NCBI GenBank assembly: GCA_911728455.2
Contig: OU452230.1
Span: 3,522,300-3,586,299, forward strand
Direction: 5' to 3'
Source of the DNA: Marthasterias glacialis
Lineage: Eukaryota > Echinodermata > Asteroidea > Forcipulatida > Asteriidae
DNA length: 64,000 nt
The first letter of the stretch is position 1, and the number at the start of each line of letters is the position of its first letter. Below, one piece after another: positions 60,672 to 64,000 of this stretch. The notes under the pieces were generated by a model. That model was not told where the DNA came from. It worked only from the letters and a program-made list of their open reading frames with translations, and did no database searches. A program made the translations under genes and the position numbers.

Positions 60672-62534
60672 AACATGACTATGGTAGCTACATGTACTCT
60701 CTGGTGATCAGTAGCTCCTCTTTGTCCCTCCCTGCACGGTATAACACAAAGGCTTCATTCTCGGGAAAAACTCTATATAAGGGTCTTTGAATTGTAGGTC
60801 GGCCACTCCTTGACTAAACCACAGTCATGTGCTGAATGCTCAAAGCAAACCACATCAGATTCCACACAGTCTGTTACTGTATCTAAACCCAACAGCAGTC
60901 ATACATGCTGAACATGCTGAACGATGAATGATGCTGGCTTAAAAGGAATGAAGAGTTTGGAGAAGGCCCAACATCTTAAGCTTCCAGTATTTCAACAGAG
61001 TGATATTAACAGCCTTGTTCCCCCCCCCCCACCCGACAGGGTTTGCCCTTAACTTTTTAAGTGACAAGCCAGCGGGACCAGTGAGCTTGCCATTTCCAGC
61101 AGGCTTTTCACTGGTCCACATTTTAGGGTTTACCTTTCAACATTCATAATTTGCGTGGGACTTGCAATCTGAGGTTACTATGAACAGTCAGAGGTTTACA
61201 GTGTAGCAGTGGCAAGCAATCAACTAGCCAGCTGGACTAGCTGCAAAGAAATTGTGTCTGTCAAAAGAACACTGCCCGGTCTTGGTATTTGCATCACTTT
61301 ACAACCCAGCCAGGAGACATTCTGGAGGCCTGGAATTTCATTCTTGGGGGTGGGGAGGGGGGGGGGAGGGGAGGCCAATTTTCCCACAGCAGAGAGAGGC
61401 ACTTAAATCAGATTGGGTCTACTATTACTGGAACTTTTTGAAGCTGTAGCAAAGATTCAAGGCCTCTCTCGACTTCCAGTCCCGTTTGTTATCATAATGA
61501 AATTGCTCCGCAAACAAAAAACAAAAAAGAAACAAAAAAAACCCTGTGTCTAACATTAATAGAAGGTCCAGACGGTTACAGAAGGTTACTTAAATTGATT
61601 GAAATCACTGAAGTATAGTATCATTTTCATATAAGTAATGTGGTGCGTCAAATTGACCTTTTTTGATCAAAATAGTAAGGCAAACGTTTGGAGATCAACA
61701 GGGAATGAACACACGCTCTACGAGCATGATCCTTTTTGCAATTGCATCATCATCTACCCACGTTATGCTCTGTACAGAAATGACTCCAAGAATGAAATAT
61801 CAAGGATGCCTCAACATGCATAGCTCAGATTCGCCGACGGGATCAGTGTGTATTCAAGATATGCGGCAGCACGCTGTGTAGCACTTACTGATGCAGACAG
61901 ACAAGTCATATGATCTGGCAACGTGATGGGAGGAGGTGGGGGGGGGGGGGTGACTCAGCACTTGTATGGGATCAGACTCTACAGATTGACATTATCAACA
62001 CTGCAGGGTACATTGTGGTACCAGACTAAGAGTTCACCGATAGGCCAACGGACTTTATCCAATAAATGTCAATTACTCAGCTTGGTGAGGGGTAAAAAAA
62101 AATGTTTAACGAGAACCGATGTTCAGGACTTGCTGCCAAAACAAACACTGTTTTTTCATATATTTTTTTATGCCTGCAGAGTAAAAGGTCCATGAAAAAA
62201 AGATCCTTTGAACTCCCAAAATGTTAAGATTAAAATACCTCAAATTTGAACTAAAAAGCACTAAAACAAATAGTGTTCATGATTTTCCCCCAAGATTTTT
62301 GTAGTCAGATTGACCTGCATAAAGCATTTTAACAACGCAAAGTATGCAATCTATGGTATGCATTAGTGGTGATTGGCTACACCCAAAATGACATGACCTT
62401 TTGTTATGCTACATGCATTAGAATGATTGACCCAAACCTATCATATTAATGTTAACTTTTTGTTTGTTTTCTTGGTTTTTTTTGCATCCATTTACATGTA
62501 GACAAGTTTGAATATTGTAAAACTAGAATGTGGA
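60672..62534. other. Intron or flank, no feature recognised
   Basis: C-run at 61020-61030, G-rich patch at 61350-61372 and G-run at 61940-61951. Short ORFs have no family features. Confidence 0.35.
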
Positions 62535-62910
62535 GTGTCGTGGCTGAGTAGTCATACACACTGGACTCAAAATCGGGTTGCCTCTGATCAGCAGAGTGTG
62601 GGTTCGATGTCCCAGTCTTGACACTTGTGTCCTTCAGCAAGGCACTTTATAATTATAGGTCCCGTGTTGTGGAATGCATGTAAAAGAACCCAGTTAAACT
62701 TTTTCGCTAAGAGAAAGAGGTTTGCCCTGGTGTTTCTGGCAGCGGCTGCTGTAATGCGCCGCAGCACCTTGTTAACCCTTGCTACGTAAATGGGCCACAC
62801 AATACAGAAAACTTCAAAAATCTGTCTTAAAAATTAATAAGCGCTTTGAGACGCCCACAGACATGATAAAATATGCACTAAATAAAAACTAGTTGTTAAT
62901 ATCATTATTA
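62535..62910 (+). repeat. SINE, tRNA-Leu/Ser-type head, near full length
   Basis: GTGTCGTGGCTGAGTAGTCA head, GGGTTCGATGTCCCAG (altered B box), CACTTGTGTCCTTCAGCAAG, GTAAAAGAACCCAGTTAAAC, and a tail near AATATCATTATTATAACC. Confidence 0.75.
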
Positions 62911-63094
62911 TAACCTAAATTCATCATTTCAATGTAAGTGTTTCTTTCTCTCTTTTTTTTTTGCATTCACGCAGACAAGTTCCAATATTGTAAATTTGAA
63001 CAAATTGTACAGTCATCATCAAATGCAAATTTTGGGTTCAAGCACATGAGCAGAAACTATGACATTTTCCTCTCTGACCCAGTTCTTATAATTG

Positions 63095-63280
63095 CCCCAT
63101 GCAGTGTCATGGTCACAAAGGTCGAGTCATCAGAATCTGGGTTAGAATCAAAATCGGACGGTCTTAGGCAAGGCACTTATCAACTGTAATTGCTTCCCTT
63201 CACCCAGGAGTAAAAGGGCAACTGTGTATACCCATTGCAGTTCCCCACTCCTGGGTGGAGAGAAGCAATTACAGTTTAAA
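63095..63280 (+). repeat. SINE fragment with an inverted body piece
   Basis: GCAGTGTCATGGTCACAAAG, CGAGTCATCAGAATCTGGGT and CCTTCACCCAGGAGTAAAAG, followed by an inverse CTCCTGGGTGGAGAGAAGCA. The head is strongly diverged. Confidence 0.45.
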
Positions 63281-64000
63281 GTCTTGTGATATTTATTCCC
63301 AACAAGCAAACACCAGCAATTCATACATGTGTGCTCATTATTATCAGCACAAATTCTGTCTGCCGAGACCACCAAACACAATGCTCTAAAATATGCCTCA
63401 ATACACCCTCATCATACAGCCATCGTCATCAATGTCTCTGACTTCAGTTACATTTATTCCTGACTGCAATTGCTAAAGTAACCACTGCGCAGATAGAGGG
63501 GGAGGGAGACTTTTTTTTGCCCTCCTTGATTGGGTAGTAGAAAACAAGCTGGCTGTCCTCTGATAATGTTACATGTACATTGTCCCCGTGGTGATTGCTT
63601 CCCTACATCTTCATCATGAATCTTAACTCTGTTTATATCGCTATAATGTTGATTCAAGCACTTGGTGGCTGGAAAAACAGAGAGTGAAAAAAGAAGAAGA
63701 AGAAAAAAAAAAATGCTGCACAGTTCAGTCTCGTCATCCCAATTTCCTTAGCTGGGTTTCTAAACGAACCATAAGTTCAAAAAAAAAAAAAAAAAAAAAC
63801 CTGTGCCATTCTGTGCCAGGCCTGCGGTAAACCACAGATCAGTCGTCATTTTGTTTTTTGCTGATGCAGCAGCAACTTACGTACCGTTCCGTTCCGTACA
63901 GAGACCTAATTTTGCAAAAAGAGCTGACTTGAAAAACCTTAACGAAGCCACAGGGTTTGTTAGCTTGATCGATTACAGTACAAACCACAGCAAGCTTTTT
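63281..64000. other. Window end, no feature recognised
   Basis: Poly-A run at 63780-63800 and purine-rich AGAAGAAG sequence near 63690. No receptor exon seen on the minus strand. Confidence 0.35.

Overview
The window is animal nuclear DNA. It has split genes with GT-AG introns, AT-rich introns, many short inverted-repeat transposons (MITEs), two tRNA-headed SINE families, microsatellites and G/C homopolymer runs. The protein repertoire (group A SRCR domains, furin-like cysteine-rich repeats, I-set Ig domains, a flavin monooxygenase) and the repeat style suggest a marine invertebrate deuterostome, most likely an echinoderm such as a sea star. That placement is inference; no species marker was seen. 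Two protein genes can be supported, both on the minus strand, and no other ORF looks real. (1) A flavin-containing monooxygenase (FMO) is split into two coding exons, 9078-9716 and 3477-4451, which join in frame to a complete 537-residue protein with a C-terminal membrane anchor. Its 4.6 kb intron is packed with nested MITEs and a foldback element whose arms are minisatellite. (2) From 58875 down to the stop at 18907 lies the 3' part of a large single-pass membrane receptor. I reconstructed 20 exons whose splice phases all agree and which give 1,404 residues. The order is four alternating units of furin-like cysteine-rich repeat plus SRCR domain, one EGF-like module, four Ig domains, one transmembrane helix, and a short tail with an ITIM-like YVEI motif and a PDZ-type C-terminus. 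The 5' end (start codon, signal peptide, perhaps more units) lies beyond the right edge. I know no vertebrate protein with this layout; it is the best candidate here for an undescribed system, and a recognition or adhesion receptor is the natural reading. Layout: 297-2590 is a roughly 205-bp satellite broken by two transposon insertions; 3477-9716 is FMO, with a possible non-coding first exon near 11.1-11.2 kb; 9.8-18.9 kb is intergenic, with a (CAA)n tract, several MITEs and probably the receptor 3' UTR; 18.9-58.9 kb is the receptor gene; 58.9-64 kb is its next intron or upstream sequence. The repeat fraction is also informative. At least five MITE families end in TTAAAG(G) with TTAA flanks (T2/Kolobok-like). 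Three loci share a two-part design: a roughly 280-bp inverted-repeat segment directly abutting a 170-195-bp near-perfect hairpin, with dissimilar stems but related loops.
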